Shown piece by piece: positions 20,070 through 31,128 of a stretch of 64,000 nt of DNA. The DNA lies in assembly GCA_963715445.1 (NCBI GenBank), contig OY970240.1, positions 1,798,001-1,862,000 on the forward strand. Reading direction: 5' to 3'. This DNA comes from JAAYBF01 sp963715445 (GTDB lineage Bacteria; Actinomycetota; Thermoleophilia; Solirubrobacterales; Thermoleophilaceae). The translations under genes and the position numbers were made by a program. The notes under the pieces are model-generated. The model worked only from the letters and a program-made list of their open reading frames with translations, did not search any database and had not been told where the DNA came from. How positions within the stretch are numbered: the first letter of the stretch is position 1; each line of letters starts with the position of its first letter.

Positions 20070-21335
20070 GTGACTGACAGATCCCACATAGCCGATCCGG
20101 GCCTCGCCGCAGGAGGCGGGGCCCGGATCGCGTGGGCGGACGGGCAGATGCCCGTCCTGCGGTTGATCCGCGAGCGCTTCGCGAGCGAGCGCCCGCTCGA
20201 CGGGGTGCGAGTGGCGGCCTGCCTCCACGTCACTGCGGAGACGGCGTGCCTGATGCGCACGCTGGTGGTGGGCGGGGCGCAGGTCGCGCTCAGCTCGGCC
20301 AACCCGCTCTCCACCCAGGACGACGTGGCGGCCGCGCTGGCCGAGGAGGAGGGCATCGAGGTGCACGCCCTCCACGGCGAGGATCTCGACACCTACTCGG
20401 CGCACGTCTCCACGCTGGTGGAGGGGCGCCCGCAGGTGACGCTCGACGACGGCGCCGACATCCTCTCGGCGATCCACGCTGCGGGTGGCGCTGCGACCGA
20501 GGGCCTGATCGGCGGCACCGAGGAGACCACCACCGGCCTGCTCCGCCTTCGTCGCCTCGATGCCGAGGGCGGCCTGCGCTGCCCGGTGCTGGCGGTCAAC
20601 GAGGCGCTCGCCGAGCGGACGCTGAACGATCGCTACGGGACCGGGCAGTCGGCGCTCGACGGCATCCTGCGGGCCGCCAACCTGCTGCTGGCCGGCCACA
20701 CCCTCGTCCTGCTCGGCTACGGCTTCGCCGGCCGCGGCATCGCGCAGCGGGCGCGCGGCGCCGGCGCCGCGGTGATCGTCTGCGAGGTGGACCCGCTGCG
20801 CGCGCTCGAGGCGCGCATGGAGGGCTACGAGGTGATGCCCGCGCTCGAGGCCGCCGAGCGCGGCGACCTGTTCGTCACAGTCACCGGATCGCGCTCGGTG
20901 CTGCGCGGCGAGCACTTCGAGCGGATGAAGGACGGCGCGGTGCTCGCCAACGCGGGGCACTTCGACGTGGAGATCGACCTTGGCGACCTGCGCTCGCTCG
21001 CCAAGGGCGGCGTCAGCCAGGCCCTCCCGCTGGTCGAGCAGTACGACCTCGGCGATCGGCGGCTCAACCTGCTGGCCTCGGGCCGCGTCGTCAACCTGGC
21101 CGCCGGCGAGGGGCATCCCGCCGCGGTGATGGACGTGAGCTTCGCGCTGCAGGCCCTAGGCGCCGAGCACCTCGTGCGCGAGGCCTCGAGCCTGGAGGCG
21201 GCGGTGCTGCAGGTGCCCCGGGCGATCGACGACGAGGTCTCCCGCCTCAAGCTCGCCGCCCTGGGCGTGGAGATCGACTCCCTCACACCTGAGCAGCGCG
21301 ACTACCTCGACGGCTGGCGCTCCAACCCCGCCTGA
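20070..21335 (+). CDS. Divergent short-form S-adenosylhomocysteine hydrolase paralogue
   Basis: A 421-residue relative of AhcY beginning 25 bases after it. It resembles the short archaeal/Thermotoga type: it has RYGTGQSALDGILRA, lacks the internal insertion of the long form, and ends without the KPxHYRY tail. H53, D127, E152, the NAD motif GYGFAGRG, NAGHFDVEID and EGHPAAVM are conserved. However, in the substrate loop VNEALAERTLNDRYG (176-190) the lysine equivalent to human K186 is E182, D190 is N186 and N191 is D187. These residues contact the ribose in known enzymes, so it may use another substrate such as S-inosylhomocysteine, or be regulatory. Start GTG 20070; in-frame alternatives exist slightly downstream. 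Confidence 0.85.
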   Translation: MTDRSHIADPGLAAGGGARIAWADGQMPVLRLIRERFASERPLDGVRVAACLHVTAETACLMRTLVVGGAQVALSSANPLSTQDDVAAALAEEEGIEVHALHGEDLDTYSAHVSTLVEGRPQVTLDDGADILSAIHAAGGAATEGLIGGTEETTTGLLRLRRLDAEGGLRCPVLAVNEALAERTLNDRYGTGQSALDGILRAANLLLAGHTLVLLGYGFAGRGIAQRARGAGAAVIVCEVDPLRALEARMEGYEVMPALEAAERGDLFVTVTGSRSVLRGEHFERMKDGAVLANAGHFDVEIDLGDLRSLAKGGVSQALPLVEQYDLGDRRLNLLASGRVVNLAAGEGHPAAVMDVSFALQALGAEHLVREASSLEAAVLQVPRAIDDEVSRLKLAALGVEIDSLTPEQRDYLDGWRSNPA

Positions 21336-21398
21336 GCTTCCCGCGCTCGGCGCCTGAGTTTCCACCGCTCGGCGTCTGAGCTTCCACCCGCCCCGGCC
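21333..21398 (+). repeat. Three tandem 22-bp repeats
   Basis: Three head-to-tail copies of a 22-bp unit start at 21333, 21355 and 21377. Each opens with TGAGCTTCC or TGAGTTTCC; copies 1 and 2 share CGCTCGGCG near the end, copy 3 is diverged there. The first copy begins at the TGA stop of the SAH-hydrolase paralogue and the last ends two bases before the stop of the convergent gene, so the array fills the whole intergenic space. Confidence 0.8.
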
Positions 21399-21400
21399 GC

Positions 21401-22012
21401 TCAGTCGTCTGGCAGCAGCGCGGTGGAACGGGCGATCGCCTGGGCGACCTCGGTAGCCGTCCGGAAGGAGCGCTCGCTGTGTGCCGAGACGAGGTAGCCG
21501 TGGCCGCCTTCGTTCCACATGACGATCGCGTGGTCGCCGTGGATGCCGCCGCGCGGGTAGGCGGGGGCGCGCATGACCGCCGCCGGGCGGCCGTGGATGC
21601 GCGTGCTCCCCACTCGACGGGTGGGGCGGGACACCACGAAGCGACCGCCGCCGGCGATCGGCGTCGTCTCGAGTCGGGTCGTCACCCGCAGCTCACCGCC
21701 ACCGCCCTCGAAGCCGGGTGGGAACGGTCTTCGCTGACCCCCGAACAGGACGTGGAACACCCTGGTGCGGGCGCGGAAGCCCTCCTGCTCCTCGAGCAGG
21801 TATGCCTCCCGGCGGTCGTCGTAGAGGCGCAGGTGGACGCGGCCGGGGCGCGACGCCGCCGGCCAGTGGCCGGGGCAGAGGACCTCCAGCGACGGCGTGC
21901 TCTCAGCCGCTTCGCGGCAGCCCGCCGTGACTCCATCCGGCGCCGGCAGCAGCCCGTCCCGGGGATCGGTCGCGGGATCGTCGCCACAGCCCGCCGGCGC
22001 CACGAGCGCCAC
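21401..22012 (-). CDS. Hypothetical, possibly lipid-anchored protein
   Basis: I do not recognise this 203-residue protein. The N-terminus MALVAPAGCGDD resembles the end of a lipoprotein signal with cysteine at position 9, but the region before it is too short for a normal signal peptide; GTG 22012 is the only start after the upstream stop at 22040-22042. The body has strand-like sequence (VHLRLYDDRREAYLLEEQ, RFVVSRPTRRVGSTRIHG) and a hydrophobic end GYLVSAHSERSFRTATEVAQAI, the latter resembling the end of small secreted sensor-like domains. It follows the GNAT gene by 33 bases on the same strand. Confidence 0.6.
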   Translation of the reverse strand: MALVAPAGCGDDPATDPRDGLLPAPDGVTAGCREAAESTPSLEVLCPGHWPAASRPGRVHLRLYDDRREAYLLEEQEGFRARTRVFHVLFGGQRRPFPPGFEGGGGELRVTTRLETTPIAGGGRFVVSRPTRRVGSTRIHGRPAAVMRAPAYPRGGIHGDHAIVMWNEGGHGYLVSAHSERSFRTATEVAQAIARSTALLPDD

Positions 22013-22045
22013 GCGCTGCGACCACGGCCGAAGCCCGCGTCACCA

Positions 22046-22498
22046 CTAGAGGTCGAGCGAGTAGCTGCGCCAGCGGTCGCTGGCCTCGCCGCCGACACGG
22101 TCGTAGACCGCCTGGGCGCGGAGGTTGTCCTTCGCGGTCTGCCATTCGAGCGAGCGCCCGCCGTGCTCGCGGACGAGCCGCGCGCACTCGGCGATCAGCT
22201 CGTCGGCCGCGCCGCTGCCGCGCGCCTCGGGGGTGACGAAGAGGTCGTTCATCACGCCGATCCGCGCCGCCTGCGATGTCGACCACGTCCAGAACACCGT
22301 CGCGAAGCCGATCGCGCTGCCCGCCTCGCCGCGGGCGATCAGCTGGACGCCCTCGCGCTCCGGGTACGCGATCAGCGCCCGTGACATCGCAAGCAGGTCC
22401 GCGTCGGGGGGAGCGACCTCGTAGAAGTCGCAGTAGGCCCGCATCAGCGGCAGCAGCTGCTCCAGGTCTGCCTCGGTCACGAGGGATACCTGCGCCAT
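22046..22498 (-). CDS. GNAT-family N-acetyltransferase
   Basis: Acetyl-CoA-dependent acyltransferase of 150 residues. The GNAT core is seen as MNDLFVTPEARGSGAADELIAE, where RGSGAA is the acetyl-CoA pyrophosphate loop (Q/RxxGxG/A), followed by the DNLRAQAVYDRVGG helix with the late tyrosine. Substrate is unknown. The start is ATG 22498, close to the inverted repeat upstream. Confidence 0.83.
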   Translation of the reverse strand: MAQVSLVTEADLEQLLPLMRAYCDFYEVAPPDADLLAMSRALIAYPEREGVQLIARGEAGSAIGFATVFWTWSTSQAARIGVMNDLFVTPEARGSGAADELIAECARLVREHGGRSLEWQTAKDNLRAQAVYDRVGGEASDRWRSYSLDL

Positions 22499-22532
22499 CG
22501 CCCGAGCCTATTCGGTCGTCTCTCAGAACTTC

Positions 22533-22568
22533 GGACACTTCGCTACATCCTGGTGTAGCGAAGTGTCC
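22533..22568. repeat. Perfect 15-bp inverted repeat
   Basis: GGACACTTCGCTACA (22533-22547) is repeated exactly in inverse at 22554-22568, with a six-base loop TCCTGG. It lies between the divergently transcribed GNAT and pyrophosphorylase genes and has no T-run on either side, so it looks like a dispersed palindromic element or protein-binding site rather than a terminator. Confidence 0.85.
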
Positions 22569-22640
22569 ATTCTCCGGCGAGGCTCGTTGCTTCCCCGTCG
22601 ACAGGACCGCGGCCACCGGCGTTCGGTAGCGTGCCGCCCG

Positions 22641-23636
22641 ATGAAGGCGATGGTTCTAGCGGCAGGTCTCGGCACTCGGCTCAAGCCGATCACCTTCGAG
22701 ATGCCCAAGCCGATGGTCCCGGTGCTCGACCGCCCGGTGATGGCCCACATCGTGGGGATGCTGGAGCGGCAGGGCTTCACCGACCTGATCGCCAACCTGC
22801 ACTACTACCCGGACACGATCAAGGACTACTTCGGCGATCAGCTGACCTACCGCTTCGAGGAGGAGCTCCTCGGCACCGCGGGTGGCGTGCGCAACGTCAA
22901 GGACTTCTTCGGGGACGACCCGGTGGTGATCGTGTCGGGCGACGCGCTCACCGACACGGACCTGAACGACCTCGTAGACCGCCACAAGCGGGCGGGCGGG
23001 ATCGCGACGCTGACCGTCAAGAAGGTCGACGACACGCGCGAGTACGGCGTGGTGATCCACGATTCCGAGGGCCGCATCCAGGGCTTCCAGGAGAAGCCGG
23101 ATCCCGCCGAGGCGCTCTCCGAGCTGGGCAACTGCGGCATCTACTGCTTCTCCCCGGAGATCTTCGACTACTTCCCCGAAGCTCCGTTCGCCGACTGGGC
23201 ACACGACGTGTTCCCGGCCCTGCTCGAGAACGACGTGCCGTTCCACGTCCACGAGATCGACGACTACTGGAACGACGTTGGCTCGCTCGCCGAGCTGCGC
23301 CAGGGCACCTGGGACGCGCTCTCCGGCGCCCTGCAGCTCGACGTCACCGGCACCTCCGCAGCCGACGGCGTGACCGTGGGCGAGGGCAGCGACGTCGACG
23401 GTGTGGAGATCGTCGAAGGACCGGTCTGGGTGGGGGCCGGCGTGACCTTCGGCTCCGGGGTCCGACTGATCGGGCCCGTCGTGATCGGCGACGGCTGCAC
23501 GATCGGCGACGGCGCTGCGCTGCGCGAGACGATCGTCTTCCCCGGCACAGAGGTGTCCGGCGGCGAGGTCCTGATCGGCGCGATCCACGGCGGCGCCGGC
23601 ATCCTCGGGCGCATGCGCCCGCTCAGCGCTCTGTAA
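22641..23636 (+). CDS. Sugar-nucleotide pyrophosphorylase with beta-helix tail
   Basis: Second nucleotidyltransferase in the window, 331 residues. It begins MKAMVLAAGLGTRLKPITFEMPKPMVPV with the G-x-G-T-R loop and PKP lysine; VVIVSGDALTD gives the metal aspartate, and YGVVIHDSEGRIQGFQEKP and GIYCFSPEIFDYF line the sugar pocket. After residue 240 there is a short left-handed beta-helix (VWVGAGVTFGSGVRLIGPVVIGDGCTIGDG). It differs clearly from the pyrophosphorylase at 16159, so the organism makes at least two nucleotide sugars in this area. ATG 22641 is chosen because the motif starts within five residues. Its 3' end overlaps the convergent ctaG-like gene by 14 bases. Confidence 0.85.
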   Translation: MKAMVLAAGLGTRLKPITFEMPKPMVPVLDRPVMAHIVGMLERQGFTDLIANLHYYPDTIKDYFGDQLTYRFEEELLGTAGGVRNVKDFFGDDPVVIVSGDALTDTDLNDLVDRHKRAGGIATLTVKKVDDTREYGVVIHDSEGRIQGFQEKPDPAEALSELGNCGIYCFSPEIFDYFPEAPFADWAHDVFPALLENDVPFHVHEIDDYWNDVGSLAELRQGTWDALSGALQLDVTGTSAADGVTVGEGSDVDGVEIVEGPVWVGAGVTFGSGVRLIGPVVIGDGCTIGDGAALRETIVFPGTEVSGGEVLIGAIHGGAGILGRMRPLSAL

Positions 23637-24480
23637 GCCGCTCTTCGAGGCGCTCCCTGCGCCGCTCATCGACCTCGGACTGGTTGAGCATGCGCGCGAA
23701 GAGGAGCACGAGCGCGATCACGAACGTCAGCGACTGCTCCACCATCATGATCGCCCCGCCCGCGTTCTGATCTTCGATCGCGCTCAGGCCCCAGATCCTC
23801 GGAACCCCCTCGTAGTAGGGGTAGAAGACGTTCGAGGACCACGTCAGGTAGAGGCCGAGGGCGGCGAGGCCGAACTTGGCGCAGCCGATGTAGGTGATCG
23901 TCTGCAGGCCCCTGAGCGGCTTGCGCATCGGCACCGGCTGGATCAGGGGCCACCAGACGCAGACACCCGCGGTGAAGAAGGAGGCGTGCTCGATCAGGTG
24001 CACGACGGGGTGCTCGAGCGCCGCGTCGTAGAGCGCCGGGATGTGCCAGAAGTACATGAGGCCGAGCCACAGCGCGAGCCCGGTCCAGGGTGAGGCGAAC
24101 GGGCCGAGCCAGCGCTCCACCGCCATCAGCCTGCGCGTAGCCGGTCGCATGATCACCCGCGAGAGGGAGAGCAGAAGCAGGACAGGGGCGATGTCGCCCA
24201 GCAGCACGTGCTGGGCCATGTGCGCCGCGAAGAGGTAGTCCTCGCCGAGGCCGTCGAGCGGTGAGGCGACGGCGGCCAGCAGGGCCAGCACTCCCGCCGC
24301 GAATGCCAGCGCCTGCAGCGGCCCTGCCCCGCGGCCGCCCTCCTCGCGCCGCGCGGCGCGGAAGCGGCGGACGTAGACGAACACGAGCAGGCCGATCGGG
24401 GCGAGGACACCCGGATCCGCGAGCCAGTGGATCTGGGGATGGCCCGCCGCGGCGAGCGACACAGCGCTGTCGCCGATCAC
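23623..24480 (-). CDS. CtaG-type cytochrome c oxidase assembly protein
   Basis: Polytopic membrane protein (about seven hydrophobic helices, 285 residues) of the caa3-type CtaG family, involved in maturation or copper loading of terminal oxidases. Family features are HMAQHVLLGDIAPVLLLL, WLGLMYFWHIPALYDAAL and VHLIEHASFFTAGVCVWWPLI, which provide the conserved histidines. No oxidase structural genes are in the window. The tail is charged (DERRRERLEERLTER). It overlaps the convergent pyrophosphorylase gene by 14 bases and is divergent from comF with a 32-base gap, so promoters must overlap there. Confidence 0.85.
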   Translation of the reverse strand: MIGDSAVSLAAAGHPQIHWLADPGVLAPIGLLVFVYVRRFRAARREEGGRGAGPLQALAFAAGVLALLAAVASPLDGLGEDYLFAAHMAQHVLLGDIAPVLLLLSLSRVIMRPATRRLMAVERWLGPFASPWTGLALWLGLMYFWHIPALYDAALEHPVVHLIEHASFFTAGVCVWWPLIQPVPMRKPLRGLQTITYIGCAKFGLAALGLYLTWSSNVFYPYYEGVPRIWGLSAIEDQNAGGAIMMVEQSLTFVIALVLLFARMLNQSEVDERRRERLEERLTER

Positions 24481-24512
24481 GTGCGGGATTGTCTCATCGG
24501 GCTGCTCCCCCG

Positions 24513-25184
24513 GTGACTTTGGCGGTGGAGCCTGCAGCGGTGCGCCTGCTCGAGCAAGCCCTCGCGGTCGTCGCGCCTCCGTTCTGCTGGGCCTGCGGAG
24601 GCGGAGCGCGCCTCGGAGAGCCGCTCTGCCGCCGCTGCCGCGGGCAGCTCGATTGGCTGGATCCGGAGCCGGTGAGCCTCGCGGGCGTCGACGTCTGGGC
24701 GCCGGTGGCCTATGAGGGACCGGCCCGCGCGCTGGTGCACGGCCTCAAGTTCCGCGGCGCGCCGGGACTGGCCAGGCCGCTCGCAGCGCAGATCGTCGCG
24801 AACGCTCCGCGCGGCCTGCTCGGAGGACGGGTCGCGCTCGTGCCGGTCCCGCTGCACCCCCGGCGCGCGCGGGCGCGGGGCTTCAACCAGGCCGAGCGTC
24901 TGGCCGCGGCCGTCGCGCTTCGCACCGGGACGGCGGTGGTGGACTGCCTGCGCCGTGGAGGGCCGGGGCGGGCGCGGCAGATGGGGCGCGGCCGCTCCGA
25001 GCGTCTCGCAGGGGTCGACGGCAGGGTCGCTCTCAAGCCGGGCGCGCGGGCGCCCGCTCGCGTGATCCTCATCGACGACGTCGTCACGACGGGGGCGACC
25101 CTGGCCGCCTGCGCGCATGCCTTGCGGGCAGCCGGCACAGGCGAGGTGGCGGCCGTGGCCTATGCGCTCACGCCCGGCAGGTAG
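24513..25184 (+). CDS. ComF-family phosphoribosyltransferase
   Basis: ComF/GntX-type protein linked to DNA uptake in competent bacteria. The 223-residue product has an N-terminal zinc finger of two CxxC pairs (CWACGGG, then CRRC), the segment LVPVPLHPRRARARGFNQAE typical of ComF, and the PRPP-binding loop VILIDDVVTTGATLAAC. The GTG at 24513 is chosen as the start; the frame is open further upstream but that part overlaps the divergent gene and is unconserved. Position just before hpf and secA matches the order in many Gram-positive bacteria. Whether the organism is competent cannot be told. Confidence 0.85.
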   Translation: MTLAVEPAAVRLLEQALAVVAPPFCWACGGGARLGEPLCRRCRGQLDWLDPEPVSLAGVDVWAPVAYEGPARALVHGLKFRGAPGLARPLAAQIVANAPRGLLGGRVALVPVPLHPRRARARGFNQAERLAAAVALRTGTAVVDCLRRGGPGRARQMGRGRSERLAGVDGRVALKPGARAPARVILIDDVVTTGATLAACAHALRAAGTGEVAAVAYALTPGR

Positions 25185-25234
25185 TCGCCTGGACGAGTGC
25201 CCAGGTAGCCGCCCGGCCGAGGACCCCTGAAGCC

Positions 25235-25273
25235 AATTGGCCGAGGCCTTGCAGCAATTGGACGAAGCCCTTG
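25235..25273 (+). repeat. Two direct repeats, 21-bp period, upstream of hpf
   Basis: AATTGGCCGAGGCCTTG (25235-25251) recurs as AATTGGACGAAGCCCTTG (25256-25273), with start points 21 bp apart (two helical turns). Both lie 60-100 bp before the HPF start, a place for an activator or repressor. Function is inference. Confidence 0.5.
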
Positions 25274-25334
25274 GATACGGCGGCCGAGAGGACTACCATC
25301 GGATGCACCGCGACAGCGACATAGGAGGGACCGC

Positions 25335-25670
25335 ATGCGCATCGAGATGAAGGGGCGCAACGTACCGATCGGCGCCGACCTCAGAGAACGGGTTGACAAG
25401 AAGTTCGCCAAGGTCTCCCGGCAGGTCTCTTCGCTAGCGGACATGGAGGTCGAGCTCAGCGAAGAGCGCAACCCGTCGATCAAGAACTCGCAGGTCGTCG
25501 ACGTCACCCTCCATCTCAAGGGAGTCACTCTCAGGGCCCGCGAGGCGTCCGAGGACATGGTTCGCTCCATCAACCTCGCCGCCGAGGATCTCGCCCGCCA
25601 GGTCAAGCGTCATCGGGACAAGCGCCGCAAGCGCCGGGAGGCGCACCGAAGCTCGCCGCGTCTCGCGTAG
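25335..25670 (+). CDS. Ribosome hibernation promoting factor (short form)
   Basis: HPF/RaiA-family protein that binds the decoding centre of idle 30S subunits. The 111-residue product has the beta-alpha-beta-beta-beta-alpha domain: MRIEMKGRNVPIGADLRERVDKKF, then VDVTLHLKGVTLRAREASEDMVRSINLAAEDLARQVKRHRDK. It lacks the C-terminal dimerisation domain of long HPF that is usual in actinobacteria, so it corresponds to the short form. The tail is basic. ATG 25335 has ribosome site AGGAGGG at 25323-25329. Its place before secA is conserved. Confidence 0.9.
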   Translation: MRIEMKGRNVPIGADLRERVDKKFAKVSRQVSSLADMEVELSEERNPSIKNSQVVDVTLHLKGVTLRAREASEDMVRSINLAAEDLARQVKRHRDKRRKRREAHRSSPRLA

Positions 25671-25735
25671 CGGCTCTCGCCTCCCGCAGCGGTTCTAGCA
25701 GCGGCGCAGGGGCCCGCCGTTGCTAGTCTCGGCCC

Positions 25736-28598
<2,863 letters not shown>

Positions 28599-28609
<11 letters not shown>

Positions 28610-29697
28610 CGCCAGTGGCCTCCGCGACCAGCTGAAGCTGCTCGCGGACTCTCTTTGACCCGGACTCGCTTGCCGAGCGCGTAGACGCGCTCGAGCGTGA
28701 GATGGGAGCAGCCGGCTTCTGGGACGACCAGGAGCGGGCCGCCGGCGTGTCCGCCGACCACGCGCGCGCGCAGCGTCGCCTGGAGGGCTATCGCGCGCTC
28801 GAGCGGGACCTCGGCGATCTCGAGGAGATGGAGGAGATGGCGGCTGACGACTCCTCGATCGCGAAGGAGGTGGAGGAGCAGCGTGCCTCGGTGGAGCGCC
28901 GGCTGGCCGAGCTCGAGGAGGCGCGCCTGTTCGGCGGACGCTACGACACGGGCGACGCGGTGGTCACCGTCAACGCCGGAGCGGGCGGCACCGATTCGCA
29001 GGACTGGGCGGAGATGCTCCTGCGGATGGAGATGCGCTGGGCGGAGGGGCGCGACATGGCCGTGGAGCTCAAGGAGGCGAGCGCCGGCGAGGAGGCGGGC
29101 CTCAAGTCGGCCACCTTCATCGCGCGGGGAGAGAACGCCTACGGCCTGTTCTCGGCGGAGAAGGGCGTCCACAGGCTTGTGCGCATCTCACCCTTCGACT
29201 CCGCGGCGCGCCGGCACACGGCGTTCGCAGGGATCGAGGTGGCCCCGCTGGTGGAGGGCGAGGTGGACGTGGAGATCGATTCGGACGATCTGCAGATCGA
29301 CACCTACCGCGCCTCAGGGGCCGGCGGGCAGCACGTGAACAAGACCGACTCGGCCGTGCGGATCACCCACCGTCCGAGCAAGATCGTCGTTCAGTGCCAG
29401 AACGAGCGCTCGCAGACGGCGAACAAGGAGACCGCGATGAAGATGCTGCGCGGCAAGCTGATCGAGGCCGAGGAGCGCCGCCGCGCCGAGGAGATCGCCA
29501 AGGAGCGGGGCGAGGCCCAGGACGTGGGGTGGGGCTCCCAGGTCCGCTCCTACGTGCTCCACCCGTACACGATGGTCAAGGACCACCGCACCAACGTCGA
29601 GATCGGCAACGCCCAGGGTGTCCTGGACGGCGATCTCGACGAGCTGGTGCGGGCGGAGCTGCTGCGGCGAGCCGGCGCCGCGAACGACGCCGACTAG
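28599..29697 (+). CDS. prfB: Peptide chain release factor 2, programmed +1 frameshift
   Basis: Recognises UGA and UAA stop codons and releases the peptide. The zero frame starts at ATG 28599 inside the end of secA and encodes 19 residues (MAPSASGLRDQLKLLADSL) to an in-frame TGA at 28656-28658. Reading continues in the +1 frame from GAC 28657 (DPDSLAERVDALEREM), giving about 365 residues. The slip site CTTTGAC (28653-28659) is the conserved RF2 autoregulation site. The anticodon-like motif SPF (RISPFDSAARRHT) and GGQ in ASGAGGQHVNKTDSAV are present. No strong Shine-Dalgarno-like AGGGGG precedes the slip site, only GCGGA, which is weaker than in E. coli. The gene follows secA as in many Gram-positives. 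Confidence 0.93.
28653..28659 (+). promoter_or_regulatory. Programmed +1 frameshift site of prfB
   Basis: CTT TGA C: tRNA-Leu on CTT slips to TTT when RF2 is scarce and the in-frame TGA is read slowly. The downstream frame is open for 346 codons and homologous to RF2, which excludes a simple short peptide. Spacing from a stimulatory upstream Shine-Dalgarno is not evident. Confidence 0.85.
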
Positions 29698-29715
29698 CCG
29701 CAGACGGTCCTCAGC

Positions 29716-30165
29716 TCAGCAGCCTGCGTTCGCCGCGGCGCGCTTGGCGCTGCGCAGCTCGGCCTTGGTCTTCTTGAGCGCCTTCTTGGCCTTCTTGACC
29801 TTCTTCTTGGCCTTCTTGACCTTCTTGGCGGCAGCCTTCTTGGCCTGCTTGCCGGTCGCCGCGGCGGCCTCGGCCTTCGCGGCCTTGAGGTTCGCCTTGG
29901 CGCTCTTTACCTTCGCCTTGTCGTTGGAGAGGTTGAACTGGGTGATCTCAACCTTGCGCACGAGGCCGCGGCAGCGCGGGCTCTGGCCGCCGGGGCCGCC
30001 CTTCGGGCCTCCCTTGGGGCCTCCGGGGCCTCCCTTGGGGCGCATCTGCGACGCGCTGGCGCTGTCATCGCCCGCGGACTGGGCGACCGCGTAGCTGGGA
30101 GCGGCGACTGCGATCGCCGCAAGCGCCGCTACGGGCAGCATCATTGCCTTGCTTGAGATTCTCAT
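29716..30165 (-). CDS. Secreted Gly/Pro- and Lys/Ala-rich small protein
   Basis: No family recognised. The 149-residue protein has a signal peptide at about 1-28 (basic start, then MMLPVAALAAIAVAAPSYA, cut near AVA-QSAG). After it comes a PKGGPGG-type flexible stretch (about 43-61), then a lysine/alanine helix from about 80 to 140 with repeated AKK/KAKK, predicted to be a strongly basic coiled coil. Two cysteines (near 64 and the last residue) could form a disulfide or dimer. It may bind acidic cell-surface polymers or DNA. It converges on prfB with an 18-base gap. Confidence 0.65.
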   Translation of the reverse strand: MRISSKAMMLPVAALAAIAVAAPSYAVAQSAGDDSASASQMRPKGGPGGPKGGPKGGPGGQSPRCRGLVRKVEITQFNLSNDKAKVKSAKANLKAAKAEAAAATGKQAKKAAAKKVKKAKKKVKKAKKALKKTKAELRSAKRAAANAGC

Positions 30166-30281
30166 CGGCTGGGGTGGTCCTCCTGTGAAGTAAGTGGTCT
30201 GGGCCGTCCAACCTAACGCGGATGCTCCGCCCCGGCCACCTCGGACCCTGAGACGGGCGGCTATTGCGTACAGTCGCGTCG

Positions 30282-31103
30282 ATGCGCGATCTGATCCAGC
30301 GAGCCCTCGCCGAAGATCTGGGCGGCGGCGACCTGACGAGCAGGGCGGTGGTGCCCGAGGGCACGCAGGCCCGCGCGCTCGTGGTGGCCAAGGCCTCCGG
30401 AGTCCTGGCGGGCATCGATATCGCCGCGGAGACGTTCATCGCCGTCGATCCGACCCTGCAGGCGGAGCCGCGCGCTGCAGACGGCGCCCGGCTCGAGCCG
30501 GGCGACGAGCTGCTGGCGCTGGCCGGCGATGCGCGCGCGATCCTCGCCGGGGAGCGCGTGGCCCTCAACTTCCTCGGTCGCCTGTCCGGGATCGCGACGC
30601 TGACGGCGCGCTACGTGGACGCGATCGAGGGGGCGGGCACGCGGATCCTCGACACGCGCAAGACGACTCCGGGCATGCGCGCCCTCGAGAAGGCGGCGGT
30701 GGTCGCCGGCGGCGGGGTGTCCCACCGCGCGGGCCTCTACGACGCGATCCTCGTCAAGGAGAACCACGTGCGCGTGGCCGGCGGAGTGGGGGAGGCCGCG
30801 CGCCGCGCGCTGGCGGGCGCCCCCGACGGCGTGAAGGTGGAGGTGGAGGTGGAGAGCCTCGTGGAGCTCGAGCAGGCGCTCGAGGCGGGGATCGGCCACG
30901 TCCTGCTCGACAACATGGCGCCCGAGGAGCTGCGCGCGGCGGTTGCGCGCGCCGGCGGGAGGGCCTCGCTCGAGGCCTCGGGAGGGGTCACGCTGGACAC
31001 CGTGCGGGCGGTCGCCGAGGCGGGCGTCGACTTCATCTCGGTGGGCGCTCTGACCCATTCGGCCCCGGCTCTCGACCTGAGCCTTCTGTTCGAGACTGCC
31101 TAA
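30282..31103 (+). CDS. nadC: Nicotinate-nucleotide pyrophosphorylase (carboxylating)
   Basis: Converts quinolinate and PRPP to nicotinate mononucleotide in de novo NAD synthesis. The 273-residue protein from ATG 30282 shows the N-terminal EDLGGGDLTSRAV, the substrate-binding LNFLGRLSGIATLTARYVDAI, TRILDTRKTTPGMRALEKAAV with the catalytic arginines and lysine, HRAGLYDAILVKENHV, and the phosphate loop ASGGVTLDTVRAVAEAGVDFISVGALTHS. An upstream TTG at 30264 is a weaker choice. NadA follows; NadB is not in the window. Confidence 0.95.
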   Translation: MRDLIQRALAEDLGGGDLTSRAVVPEGTQARALVVAKASGVLAGIDIAAETFIAVDPTLQAEPRAADGARLEPGDELLALAGDARAILAGERVALNFLGRLSGIATLTARYVDAIEGAGTRILDTRKTTPGMRALEKAAVVAGGGVSHRAGLYDAILVKENHVRVAGGVGEAARRALAGAPDGVKVEVEVESLVELEQALEAGIGHVLLDNMAPEELRAAVARAGGRASLEASGGVTLDTVRAVAEAGVDFISVGALTHSAPALDLSLLFETA

Positions 31104-31128
31104 GGCGTACAATCTGAGGCAGAAGCTC

